A stretch of 64,000 nt of DNA from Dimargaris cristalligena (Eukaryota > Kickxellomycota > Dimargaritomycetes > Dimargaritales > Dimargaritaceae). The stretch is from NCBI GenBank assembly GCA_027576995.1, contig JANBQC010000087.1, positions 1 through 64,000 of the forward strand. The letters are read 5' to 3'. Positions within the stretch are counted from its first letter, which is position 1, and each line of letters opens with the position of its first letter. Below are positions 33,976-45,400 of this stretch, piece after piece. Both the position numbers and the translations under genes were made by a program. The notes under the pieces were generated by a model. The model saw only the letters and a program-made list of their open reading frames with translations. It did not search any database and was not told where the DNA came from.

Positions 33976-35901
33976 GGATGCCGTAACAAATCAATCAGCC
34001 CGTAAATTATCATTGCAACTGGGCCATTGATACATCATGTCAGGTAGGCAAAGTGAAACACCCCCCAGGGTCGCGTGTAAAATAGCGGGCAAAAGGATTG
34101 GTCGCTTTCACAATGCTCCCAGAACACTGCTTAGAATGGCTTCACCACCACCATATAATATATATAATAATATATTCATTCATTATTACTCCTCTTCTTG
34201 CTACCAGAAAAATCACACACACACAACACATCCATTCGCCATTTCCCACACTTCCCCCATCTCCACACACAGCAGACACTCTATATTCCCCTACTGGTGC
34301 AAGCCACGCTGTGCGTTTCCTTTGAGTAGAAAGAGAGAGAGAGAAAGGGCCCAACAGCACTCCCCCCAGATGGCATATGCCCATACAAACTGCGCAATAT
34401 ATAGATATCACCCACCACCCATCCAGCCGAATTAGGTGCTACTAGTGCGCTCGCCAATAATAACAAATAGACCGCGGGAGTAAAACAATATTATAGCAGC
34501 ATACCCCTAAATTAATCAACGAGACCACCCATTGCAACCATTCATTAAACAAGCCGGGAAAAGTCCAGGCAGGGGATTTAAGAGCCTAATAAGAAACATC
34601 GTACACCCCCAGTAAGTTGATGGGCGAGTTGGCCCAACCTAGGTCCGAAACCCACCCCACCCATCATTATCGTCACCCTTCTTCCTCTTCCGCGGGTTAG
34701 GGGGCCCCGTAAGCAGGTGGGTAGGTCGGTCACGGAGAACGGTAATTGCACCACAGCAATGAAGACTGGATGAACGAACATCACACACAGGCGCCCGGTA
34801 AATATGGTCGTTTCTGCCCCTGCAATACCTCACCCTCATCGGTCCCTGTTATTTATAACCTCAACGGCCCCCCACATCCACCGTGAAAAATCAGGTAGAA
34901 GTTTCTGGTGACGATTAATAAATGGGCCTTCCTACTCCGGCATCTATGAGCTATCCCATCCACCTCTAGGACCACAAAAGCATCTAACTAACTACTGGTC
35001 CTGAGGGTCGAATTCCAAGAAAATGGTAAGATAATCCTGATCAACTACCATGTAATAATCCCACTTACCACCCCCCCTCTCATTATTCTCGTGAGTCTGG
35101 ACAGGAGCCCCCGCTTGACATCTAAAACAGCCATCTTTGCGTAATGTATATATGTAAATGGTAATAAAAAAGGCGAGTATCTGGCTGTTTACTGGAAGCG
35201 CCCAATATAGGAAAAATTGATTAGCAATATCCAACTAGAATAAACGTTTTCCGTATCCAGTGAGTATTGGATGGGGTACTAACGGGGGTTCTGAGACAAT
35301 GTCCACTAGATAATAAACGATGGTATTTTTTTGTTATAGCCATAAAACTAGGGATTCGACTATGTATAATAAAATGGGCCCCAGATAACCGCACATTACA
35401 CGGCAATCGAACTCGATAGCTGCGGCTTCAAACAATATGCCCACGGCTCTCGCATTAGACCAACCCACCTGTTATCTCATAAATTCGAAATCCATCGCCT
35501 CTGGCTTAATCCTCTGGGTCAAATAAAAGGAAATGCCATGATACTATTGATTAGATATTTATATGCAATAATCGTTTCATTGATATCTCATGATGTTTAC
35601 AATATGATAGGAGTGGGGGGGCAGTAATAAAAAAAGAGAAGGTAAACCAGTGGTGGTCTGTAACACGGGTAATCGTTGAAACGGTAATAATATAAAAATA
35701 CAAAAATTAACAACCGCACAAGAGTCTGGCAAAGGGGAGATGGCAATTGCGTGTGCGTATGTATGTGTGCATGTGGAGGGGGGAGAGAGGTGGATAATGT
35801 AATTATGAAGAAATAATGGGGACGGGAGGGCACATTTATCATCTATGCCGCATCTCCTTCATTTCAATCCATTGCAACACCCCGGTGCCCATGGAACTCA
35901 T

Positions 35902-38157
35902 TCAAATCAGCCGAAGAAAGAGACTCGTTTGGACCCGGCCTTGTACAGCGATTTGAATCTCGTATTCCGGAGCGTGATGACGCAACGTCCCTCCTGATTG
36001 GTGGTGACCCAGCGACCGGTGGCCCAAAGTGGTTTGGGAAGCATTAGCCGTCGTTGACGAAGGTCCCCGTCGCGACCGGCGGGAGGTTTGGGAGGACGCC
36101 AGGGTATTCGACGTCGGTTTACCGGTGGGGCCAAACAAACTCGCGTCAAAAGCAATGACAAAGGAAAGGTCGGCCAACCCACCAGGGCCTAGGGAAGTTC
36201 CCGAGGCCGCCGAAATAATCGTGGCGTTGAAACAGGGGATAAGTTGGAGCTGAACCGGGTAGCGGGATAGATTAAGGACGGTGCTGTCGATGCGAAAGAA
36301 GCGGGCATGTGACTGGGGGTCAATGCACAGGGGGCTGGACATATGCAGGGTGATTTGGGGTGGTAGCAGGCGAATGAGACCGCATGGGAAGGGTGAGCTG
36401 GAGTGGATTTGGTTCTTGGAACGGTCCCGGGATTCGGAACCGGCCGCGGTGGAAGACGACGCTGACGAATAGCCGCTAAGCGTGGGAGTGGCTGAAGAGC
36501 ATGGCCGAGAGGTCAGGTGGTGGTGGTTTGTAGTGGTGGATTTTGACCCTGACGAACGTGCCGTAGGGATATCCTTTTCTACGGAGCGGGACGACCGGTG
36601 CGGTATGGAGGGCGGTCGGTCCGCCGCTTCGCGTAACCGGGGCAAACTCCGTGACGAGCGAAGCGGGGGGAATAAGCCAGATAGGGACTGTCCTGGGGTT
36701 GTATGAAGCGGAATGAGATGGGACGTGGAGCCGTCGGGTCGGCTACGGGTGGACGAGTGACGCAGGCGCGACGGCACCGCGGACGCCACGGGTTTTGAGG
36801 CCCGAGTGGTAGGTAGGGGCGGAGGGGGGAGGGTGTTGGCGGATGGTCGGAGGGAGGCTAGGCCGCTCACCTGGGTGCGCCGCTCCCGTGTACCTGTAGT
36901 ACTGCTCAGTCGATTATGATCCGCTCGGGAACTGTGCGACTCAGAGGGCATAAGTTCCGGTTGACTTTCCTCAAGAGTGATAACATGGGTGGCCGGCGGA
37001 TTAGCCTCGTCTGAAAAGTGCTCATTCTGGTCCACAAGGTCTCTATCGCCGTCACTGTCAAGGAGACTACCGCCAGCGGTGTCATCAAGGATATCGAAAG
37101 GAAAGAGCTGGCCCCAGGGCAAATGGGACCGCGTCCGAAAATAGGCCTGGGGCTTATCCAATTGCTGGCCAAGGGCCACCAGTTGGCGCCGGCTAGCGTC
37201 GGAGTCGGGCCCCACCACTTCTGATAGGAACGACGCCAAGTTCAAACCATCGGGAGCGGTCGGCTTACTTTGCCTACTAGGGCCCGACTGGCTCTTGGAC
37301 CTAGGGCCCAATGTTGGTAAGGGGAGTTGGGTAGTGGTGGGATACTCCATAAGCCCCGGCGTGACTTGGTCGGCCGAAGACCGCGCGGTGGGTTGTTTAT
37401 CTGACCAGTCTACTTGGGAATCTCGCTCGGCCGAACCGTACGATACGCGACCGGACGAGAGGGCGCGAGCGCGAGTATAGACACCACCAGTGGTGGCGGT
37501 GGCGGTATTTTTCACGCTGGAGGGTTGGCCTTTGCCCCATAGTGACCCTGTCACTTCGTCGGTGACAATAAACCCGCCGCTTCCTTTGGATGCAGCTGCT
37601 CCAAAAAAAGATGCATCCGAGTGAATACTGCCGCGGTCGAGCGTGTCCCAGGAACTACGACTATCGTGGCGATAACGGGCCCCGTCGCCGAATTCCGGTG
37701 GCAGCGAATATTCACTAGCGGCACCGCCGAAGGATATGTTATCATTGGGGCCACCCAGGGCACTCCAGTCGAGGGCGCTTACATTACCCGGGGCGATGGA
37801 ATAAAACGGGTGCTGCTGTTGTTGTTGTTGTTTTGACTGCTGCTGACTTGGCAACCCCGGCGAGGACATGACGGAGTCCAGGGTTAGCCCATCTTCCTCG
37901 AACTGGGTAACGGCCGAGTGCATAAAGGAAGGCGGCTGTACTCGCCTACGCTGTGGGGAGGCTGAGGCCCGGGACATGTAGTGGCGGTCGGACCTAGACT
38001 GGGTAGACCGACGCGAGTGGCTTGAGGTTAGCGGGGGCTGGCGGGGAAGGTTGCTAGGGGGACTGGACGCTTCCACTGACCCGTGCTCGCTGTCGTCGTC
38101 CCCGAAGGACCCCCAGGAGCAGCGCTGACCGCCAAACGATACGAATGCGGCCATCAC
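35902..38157 (-). CDS. large disordered protein with a possible ASH/MSP-like C-terminal domain (751 aa)
   Basis: A single uninterrupted frame. Residues 1-600 are Ser/Pro/Arg-rich and disordered, with a short Gln run near residue 110. Residues about 605-751 look folded: LLPPQITLHMSSPLCIDP…FFRIDSTVLNLSRYPVQLQLIP, later DLSFVIAFD, and EIQIAVQGRVQTSLFLRL at the end. This is an alternating beta-strand pattern with a 'different from the norm, equalised by strands' look typical of Ig-like ASH/MSP domains, as found in centrosomal/spindle-pole CEP192/SPD-2 proteins. The domain call is my inference from pattern only. The start at 38157 (MMAAFVSFGG) has no alternative upstream. No intron is needed, unlike most neighbours. 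Confidence 0.65.
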   Translation of the reverse strand: MMAAFVSFGGQRCSWGSFGDDDSEHGSVEASSPPSNLPRQPPLTSSHSRRSTQSRSDRHYMSRASASPQRRRVQPPSFMHSAVTQFEEDGLTLDSVMSSPGLPSQQQSKQQQQQQHPFYSIAPGNVSALDWSALGGPNDNISFGGAASEYSLPPEFGDGARYRHDSRSSWDTLDRGSIHSDASFFGAAASKGSGGFIVTDEVTGSLWGKGQPSSVKNTATATTGGVYTRARALSSGRVSYGSAERDSQVDWSDKQPTARSSADQVTPGLMEYPTTTQLPLPTLGPRSKSQSGPSRQSKPTAPDGLNLASFLSEVVGPDSDASRRQLVALGQQLDKPQAYFRTRSHLPWGQLFPFDILDDTAGGSLLDSDGDRDLVDQNEHFSDEANPPATHVITLEESQPELMPSESHSSRADHNRLSSTTGTRERRTQVSGLASLRPSANTLPPPPLPTTRASKPVASAVPSRLRHSSTRSRPDGSTSHLIPLHTTPGQSLSGLFPPLRSSRSLPRLREAADRPPSIPHRSSRSVEKDIPTARSSGSKSTTTNHHHLTSRPCSSATPTLSGYSSASSSTAAGSESRDRSKNQIHSSSPFPCGLIRLLPPQITLHMSSPLCIDPQSHARFFRIDSTVLNLSRYPVQLQLIPCFNATIISAASGTSLGPGGLADLSFVIAFDASLFGPTGKPTSNTLASSQTSRRSRRGPSSTTANASQTTLGHRSLGHHQSGGTLRHHAPEYEIQIAVQGRVQTSLFLRLI

Positions 38158-39622
38158 TGGAGAACGGCGTGGGCTATTAGGGAAGTGGGAGCGGGAAATG
38201 CTGCGTGGGGTTTGCAGAAATACAAAAGAAGCGTCAGGTTATAGAACAAGTACCAAAAATAAATAAAGCGAATGAAAGCAAGGGGGAGTGTGTATGCGTT
38301 GTAGGTCAGGAGAACGCCAACGCCAGGATGAATCGCGAAACCCAAGAAGAACGAAGAAATACAGATAAACTAGCTATCACCTATGGGCAAGCTAAAAACC
38401 AGCGGTTGGAAAGGCTTCCGGGGCAAATAACAGGAAGTTTACAGAAAGGGGAGAGAGGAGGGGGCTGGTGCATATATAGAGATATATCTATCTATTGATA
38501 TTGCTATGGCTACATTTAACGGAAAGTCGATAATCTATACACGAGAATGCAAGAACACACAGAGAGTAGAGCCAAACGCCAATCACTAAGTTACACACAC
38601 ACAAAAGCACTGGACTACTGACCGAGGCCCAAGAAGAGAAGCCAATCGCAAAACAAACTACGTCTGTACAAAGACAAAACACGCCCAAGGTTCGAATCTA
38701 AAACCCCAAGGAGTGGGAGAGAAAGCAAAACGGGCTAAATATTACACACATACGCAAGGCTTCGGTTTCGGAAAGGAGGGGAGTTTTACTCTAGCGCCTG
38801 GTTGACAAGTTTCTAAAGCTATACTGTAAGAGTTACTAGTGAAAAAGGAAAGAGAGGCGAAAAAGGATACCGCCAAGGGTCTAGAAAGGATTTTCTGTTA
38901 AATGATAATGTTTTCTAAAGTCCATGTTCTGCAGGTTTGCCAACCATGGGAGCGGATTGGCCCATTGAATAGCAAGGGGAGAGGACAGTGGGTATAGATA
39001 GATAACCACCCCACCTATTTGCCCATACATCTAGTCCGCTGGTTTAGCGGGGTGTGTGTGTGTGTGTTGTGTGGAATCCCCCCTCCTGTTCGCCACCATT
39101 CGCGGTTTTTTTTTAAAAAATCTTTCTATACCATTGTCCACGAAAATAAACCAATGGGCAGGTAAGGCGGATATAAACAGTGGCCAACACTTCCCCAAGT
39201 AACCTTCGTCGTTAGTCGGCTTGCGCGCGATAGATACTGCCCCTATATCAACGCACATGACAAAACGGAGGGGATTTCGACCCACACGGGGTTGCTACGG
39301 GGTACATTCCAGCCCAGCGACTATGGGTCGCGGATGCATCTTTTTATCATCAGGGGAGACTTCCATACACCATTTATAGATGGAAAGCTGCGACAGTATT
39401 AAGCGGGGCTGAAAAAATATAGGCACATTCAATGTATACCCCTCGTATGGGTTTCCCACTGTTGGAAGAAGAGCCGAGTTTGGAAAGAGAGAGAACGAGG
39501 CGGTTGCTTGTTGCTATGTAGACGATAGTAAACAGATAATGTAAGGGGGTAATTTGGGTATTGGCCTGCTATTTTTTTCAAAGATGAACATTTTAGAAGG
39601 ATTCCCTCTCCTGCTTCTCTAG
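38158..39622. other. intergenic region
   Basis: No gene seen. Frames at 38205-38498 (plus) and 39031-39285 (minus) are isolated, and the latter begins beside a GT microsatellite (39053-39070). It contains the upstream region of the gene ending at 38157 and the 3' flank of the gene starting at 39623. Confidence 0.5.
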
Positions 39623-42493
39623 TTAGATATCCCAGTCCATATCATCAGTGTCCCCGGCCTGGCTGCTTCCCCAATCAGTGGGTGTCGGCTCTTCCGGATC
39701 CTCGCAAGCCACGAGGACCGGTCGGATGGGCTGCTTTACTTTCCGAGCCCTCTGGTCAGCCCCGAGTTTGGTCGTCCGGCATTAATTGGCCCCAATATAT
39801 TAAAAACACGCCCAATGTATCAAATAAATGCGCTTAAAGTATGGTAAGGAGTAGTGTGGTCTAACTAGACTGTCAGGCCGGCAATCAGTTGACAGTATGT
39901 GGCCCCCTATTTCCCAGAAGACCACCGAATTAACCCACCTTTCCGGCCACCGCGCTATATTTTTCGGCTAGACGGTAAACAAGTTGTCGCTCGAGAGTCA
40001 GAGTTAGGACCTGGTTGATTTTACAAAGTAAAAAAAAAACAAGGTAGACAGGGTGATATCAATTCTGACACATAAAATTCTGATTGGAACTAAATACCGA
40101 TGTGTCCTGTTTCTGATGATAGGGATCCAGTTTTACCACGCGTTTAGCACTCTTGAGAAATTACGTCGCACCGACGGTTTGTAAAAAAAATACCCAGAAC
40201 GCTACGAGCCTTACCTGATGGTCTGGCAGTACCCTGCTCTGGGCCGCTGGGGATTGCGTCCGTCGGGCGAATCTAGTTAAGCTATCCGCGATGCTGGGGA
40301 TAACGCCCACGGCCGACGTAAACCTACGGATGGGCCATAGACGATAGGGAGACCCGACTGGAATGTGTTAATTTAGTCCCTGTTTAGGTCGTTAAATCCT
40401 GTGTAACCACTTATACCGATCCACCCCTGACGAATAGGGGTTTCGAGAAAAGGGACCGGTACCTCAAAAGGTCGGCCTAGAGATATCGAGTTCAAATACC
40501 TGGTCCAAAAATCCTTGGCAAATAAGGTGGGGAGGTTCCGAGGAAGAGATTGTACTACAGATAGCCAGACCGATCCTGCATCGGATGGGTATGAAAATAT
40601 AGAATGTCCATCTCCAATTCCACCTGGTAATGCAAATAAAAAGCAGACGTATGAGTACTAAGATAAATAATGTAGGATTTTCGAATCATTCGACCTGAGT
40701 TCCAAATAAATAATACCCCTTATACATTGAAATGCTCACCCTGTGGTTCCAATAGCTCTAGATGCAGGGCTTCAAGCTGGCGCACATGTCGCCTGATACG
40801 ATCGGGCAGATGAGTGGGGAAGAGGCAACTTAAGCGGCAGTCTTGTAAGTGGGAGATTTAAAGTAGATGCACGAACATATATAATTTAGTGATAGGTTGC
40901 AGTGGCTGTGGCTGCGCGGGTAGTTTACATACAGGTCGGCTGAGGAATAGTCGTAACTATCTGCTATTACGCAGCTGTCTGGGCTCTCTAGATGCGGCAT
41001 TTTAAAACAGTATTGACTAAGCGCATTGGCGCATCTTTCCAATACTTACGCGGATCTTCGGAGGGGGTTGCGGGGTTCAGCTCGAGAAGTTTAAATCCAA
41101 GTTCGGCCCAAACCTACCCATTTCAAACGCATAAAAACCAGGGACACCATATGTAAGCATCAACTCTTGCTAGGCTGAGCGTCCAACGACGTCATTATGG
41201 AACAGTACTTACCCGATACCAATCCGCAAGGAAATCGGGCTGTTCAAGGAGTAGTTGGAGTACACTCGGGGAGCTACGGGTGCGTGAGGAAGTGGGATGG
41301 GAGGTAAAGCATGGGTAATGGTGAATATAAAACTCTGACCGAAAGGTAGGTGGAGGGATACTCCATAGATATCTCATACAGTCATTCAGCCAGTCCAGAA
41401 GGGGGTATAACGGACATTCAGGCTGGCTTAAAGTACCCAGTGTGGGACCGACGGATTTATAGCAGTGAGACTTGACTGACTTACTGAATGTACACTGGGA
41501 ATGGATGTACCGGAAAGGCGGATAAGCCGATGGGCAATGCGGTAGCCGAAGATGGGGTCGATGAAACAGCTAGAGGGGCAGAATGGGCCCTCTTATCTAA
41601 TGCCGAGCCCTTTGGGAACTCGGGACCTTCACTCGGGGCCGCCCCGTTCCAGCAGAGGTCGGTGCCAGTCGAGTCAATAGGAGTCAAGAAGCAGGGGTCT
41701 TGCTCAACCGTGACCCTTAGCTGAATGGCATCGAGGCCATGCGATTGTGACTTCGCCCGAGTTCGGCCATTCCAACGTCGGCAAGGCCAAAATGTATGGA
41801 TTTGGGCGGACATTGTTCGGACGGTCTAGAATGAAATAGCACAAGAAGTAACAATCACCGATACGGGCGTACTTACGTGACGTATATGATTAATGAAGTG
41901 TAAAATGGCGACTGTAGTGGAGTCAACATAGCTGATGGCCTGACCCTCTACACTAATGGCTCTTTAATGCCCGAAATGGGATTACAAGACCCATGCCTAT
42001 ATGCATGTATGCACGCATACAGTTGGTCGGCTTACCAGGGTGATTTTGCCGGCCCGCGTAATTGATTAAGGACCACTTAACTGACTAGCGTCTTCTTCTT
42101 CATGCCCTCTGTGAAGACCCGCCCACTGTTATTATTATTATTATTATTATTATTATCACTATAGCCCACTCGAAGAATATGGAACGGCGTTCCCTAACCC
42201 TTGATTCTTTGTTGGCCCATCAGGAGTGACCCATGGAAAGCGGCGAATCCTGATAACACGGCGATATTGAAGAAAGGATGCGCAGACAAACAATCAACGA
42301 TGGGCTTACAGAAAGCAAGGTATGGATGCCTAATGGGGTATAATGAAATGGACTTAGAGCAGGGGGGATAATACCGAGAGCAGAGTGAGCGCACACACAC
42401 ACACACACACACGGTGGCGCTGTAGGCCACCTTGGTCCAGTTTTCGGAGATGGAGTTGGTCTCGTGAAATAATATGGGTGGGGTTCGACCTGG
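39623..42493 (-). CDS. unidentified many-exon protein (≥494 aa); N-terminus not resolved
   Basis: Twelve exons join without a phase error: 42411-42493, 42199-42329, 42036-42080, 41877-41947, 41485-41825, 41213-41426, 41050-41113, 40740-40841, 40500-40623, 40215-40323, 39939-40010 and 39623-39751. Typical segments are LAFCKPIVDCLSAHPFFNIA, SYVDSTTVAILHFINHIR, LYPLLDWLNDCMRYLWSIPP, DWYRVWAELGFKLLEL, VWLSVVQSLPRNLPTLFAKD and LTLERQLVYRLAEKY, i.e. a largely helical soluble protein. It ends in an acidic tail, GDTDDMDWDI. Upstream exons probably reach 42.6-43.2 kb, for example around 42567-42595 and ADPNRLNIRLNDGPY near 42755-42790, with a candidate ATG at 43228, but phases there did not close. I recognise no family. 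Exon number is high for this window. Confidence 0.65.
42129..42156. repeat. (TTA)n microsatellite inside an intron
   Basis: About nine TTA units within the intron between exons 42199-42329 and 42036-42080 of the unidentified gene. Confidence 0.9.
42392..42412. repeat. (CA)10 microsatellite at a splice donor
   Basis: On the minus strand this is (GT)n starting directly after …AGCGCCACC. The predicted donor of exon 42411-42493 must use one of the GT units, and the phase works if the first GT is retained in the exon. Confidence 0.85.
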
Positions 42494-45400
42494 CTGTATA
42501 AGGGTTTAAATGATATGTGTATGAGGGATTAGACGAGTGATTCCATTTTAACCGGAAACGATTACCTCATCCAACGGATAGTTCGGTATACAGCCTAGTT
42601 GGACCTTTCTCTTATTGTACCTGAGCCCAATGCCTTGAAACGGGTGATGGAGTGGGTTCTTGAATAGCCGGAGTAACCGGTGGTTGAGTGTTAGGAGTCC
42701 AGTGGGCTGCTTGCTATACGTAAACTAGACGAGCCACCCTATACCAGTTAGTGAACAGTAGGGGCCATCGTTGAGCCGGATGTTCAGGCGGTTGGGATCC
42801 GCTGCCTTCAAAGTACAACACCGCTACATTCCTAAGCCATTCTGCTCATCATAGCTTGGCGTGGATCCACTTTCCATCCCCTCTCCATCTTGCAATTGGT
42901 ATTGCTAAATCCGATAGGTGGTGGTGATAGCAGAGCTGAACCCGGAGGATCCTCTCCCAGATATTCCACGGAATTGGCGGGCGTCTATCGGGACCACGGA
43001 CTTGGTGGATTATGAACACCGAACAGAGAAAACCCAGGGTCTAGGTGCGGACGCCTACAATCGCAGACTGGGCTAGATGGAAGGGTCGGCTTAGATGTTC
43101 CAGACGGTGTAATGGCATAACCAGCGGGTGCCCAGACCACGCACCCTTACATGAAGCCGACAGGAAAAGGGCGGCTGGGCGGGGCCGGAACCCGGAGGAC
43201 CACGGCTGAATATATCTACCATTAACATTATTATTACGCACCCATACCCACATATATACACACTCTCCCTCGCTTTCCCGTTTGCTCTCGGCCCCTTGAT
43301 TTAGAGATCCCAGTCCAGGTTTAGATTAATGGCGGCTTTAATGTAGAAATTGATAGCTACCGCTGAGTATAACACCGATTGGATTTACGCCTTGACAAAT
43401 CCCTATCACTTGGACTATTGTCTGATGAGAGCCCTTATTTAGTCGGAGGCTGCCTTGCGGCTGATTTCGGATAAATAATATAGCCTATGCCACTTTGGGC
43501 CTTTTCCTAATGGCCACTATACCAAATTGAAAGAGCCCATGGGGGCAAGGATTGCTGGTAGCAGTTGCGGTAGTTTTAGTCGAATTTGACTTATTGCCAA
43601 AAAGTTAGGCTGCACAGGCAGAAGGACCTGCGCTGTGCAAAATACGGGTTTTGTAAGGCCACCGCCAATAATGAAAGGTTCCATGAAAATGGGTCTATCT
43701 TGTCATTCATTGACTGGCAGATACAAGCGGGGGTAATCGTAGGCTGTGGTGCTGTATAGGGGGGAAGGGGGTGTTTGGGTATATATATATATATTTTGAT
43801 GCGAACAACAATAGGTATATGGGTTTTGGGGAGCGGCAACACTACGTGAGCATCGCCCAACAAGAACCAAGGCTCGCCTGGATTTTTCTCACCCGTTAGT
43901 ATTGAAATTGAGCAGCTGATACCAACTGGATTGGGGTAAGGCAGCGGCAATACGCCAAAACTGAGTTTGAATAAGCGGGAACCCAATGCTTCCGCTGGTC
44001 TACTATGGCCAATGAGTTGCTATTTAAAGGAGTAAATCTTTAGGAGGGGGATGTGGCCAATCGTGGCCAATGAATTAGCCGGAATATATCCTCGCCATGA
44101 CTAAGCGCTGAAGAGAGCCGCGCAGTGGGAAAAGCGAAGCAGAGGAGCTGATGCCCAACTAAAAACATTACGTGGTCTTGTGAAGCAGAGGATAAGGCGC
44201 AACCTCCGAAAGGGGCAACGTGGAGCCGGGTAGGACTTGGCGGTACACCGCTTTACAAAGAGAAAAAGGCATTATCTATACTCCAGCAGTCAAGTAAAAT
44301 TCGGTATTTTAGTTGGTGACATGAAGCGTATATTGGGTGTGTTAGGGGCAGTCAGGGCGGAAATGGAGCACACAGAGTCTATATTGCGGTTGTAGTGTAA
44401 GTAATCCTCATCTCCCCTCCCATACCACCCACAATTGCCTTGTATGGATTACTATGGCTCCCATCCAATTACCCGCCTAAGCCAATGAACAGCTCGCCCT
44501 GTGAGTGAAGTCAGTCGTGAGCGATTGCCTCTCCCCCCCCCGGACGATCGCTTGCTGACGATCATAGTTCTCACTGTACTATAGGTGCAAGCTGGCACTC
44601 CAAGTACATTGTGATGGTAGCTATGGTATTGATAAACAGCCAATACCTTGCACCCCAGATGGCTGAATGAAGTGGGTGTGAGCCGCCACTAACCATTTAG
44701 AAGGGCTACTGGTATGTTATTGTGAAGCATTGCCTAGCTGGCGTCTGCTGTGGGAGTTTTGACACTACCGAATGAAGTTATAATTCCGATGACTGATGGG
44801 ATTGGGGTGGGGTGGGGTGGGCAGACGAGTAACCTTGGTAATGTATTGATCTGGCAGGCTCACATGTTACGTAGAATTCTTACAAATGCACATACTGGGC
44901 ATGAGCTCGTGAAGCCGATGGGTGGTAGTGATGGTCACAGTGCCGGCGATGGGGTTAGCCGGAAATTGGCCAACGAAGCGAATGCTATTATAGTATACCA
45001 ACTGGTGGGTTCGTTTTCCTCGGAATGTTGGTGGGGTAACACTTGCCGTGGACTATTGGCCATGTTGGTAATTAGGCATGATCTCCTGGATTATGTTTGG
45101 AGAGCTGTATTAGCCAAGTTGGTTGATTGGTGACCCAATATCAGGTTGTAGTTGAGCACCCTTATGATTCTACGGTTGTCAACCATTTGTCCTGCGTTAC
45201 TCCCGCGTTTGCCCATCCTCCCATCTCTTTATTTATACCGTCACTCAGAGTATTCGTAAAACAACGCCCGAGATGTTTAGGATAGGCGCTAGTGGGGGGT
45301 TTGTGGCTAGGATAGAAGGAACTAAACAAAGATTAGGACGGGATGAAGTCAGTTCCAACAATGTCTATCAGTTAATGGTGCTGCTGGGGGAGCGCCCCCC

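Larger units (their letters stand above)
32673..35901. other. 3.2 kb intergenic region with many simple repeats
   Basis: No supported gene. The left part (32690-33130, minus) is the pyrimidine-rich promoter/leader of the endosulfine gene. Microsatellites crowd 33517-33700 and 33952-34350. Weak coding signs occur on the minus strand at 34990-35410: a few open frames, one ACTTAC donor at 35064-35069, and an acceptor-like TTTTAG. I could not build a gene from them. Confidence 0.4.

Noticed and set aside
34990..35410. Possible small minus-strand gene
   Set aside because: One GTAAGT donor and an acceptor-like site exist, but I could not join frames into a convincing protein.
33517..42412. CRISPR-like array from the many short repeats
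   Set aside because: They are simple microsatellites without spaced unique segments, in eukaryotic DNA.
44100..44650. tRNA or other structural RNA gene
   Set aside because: I looked for T-loop-like GTTCGA motifs and cloverleaf pairing here and across the core and found none that closes.
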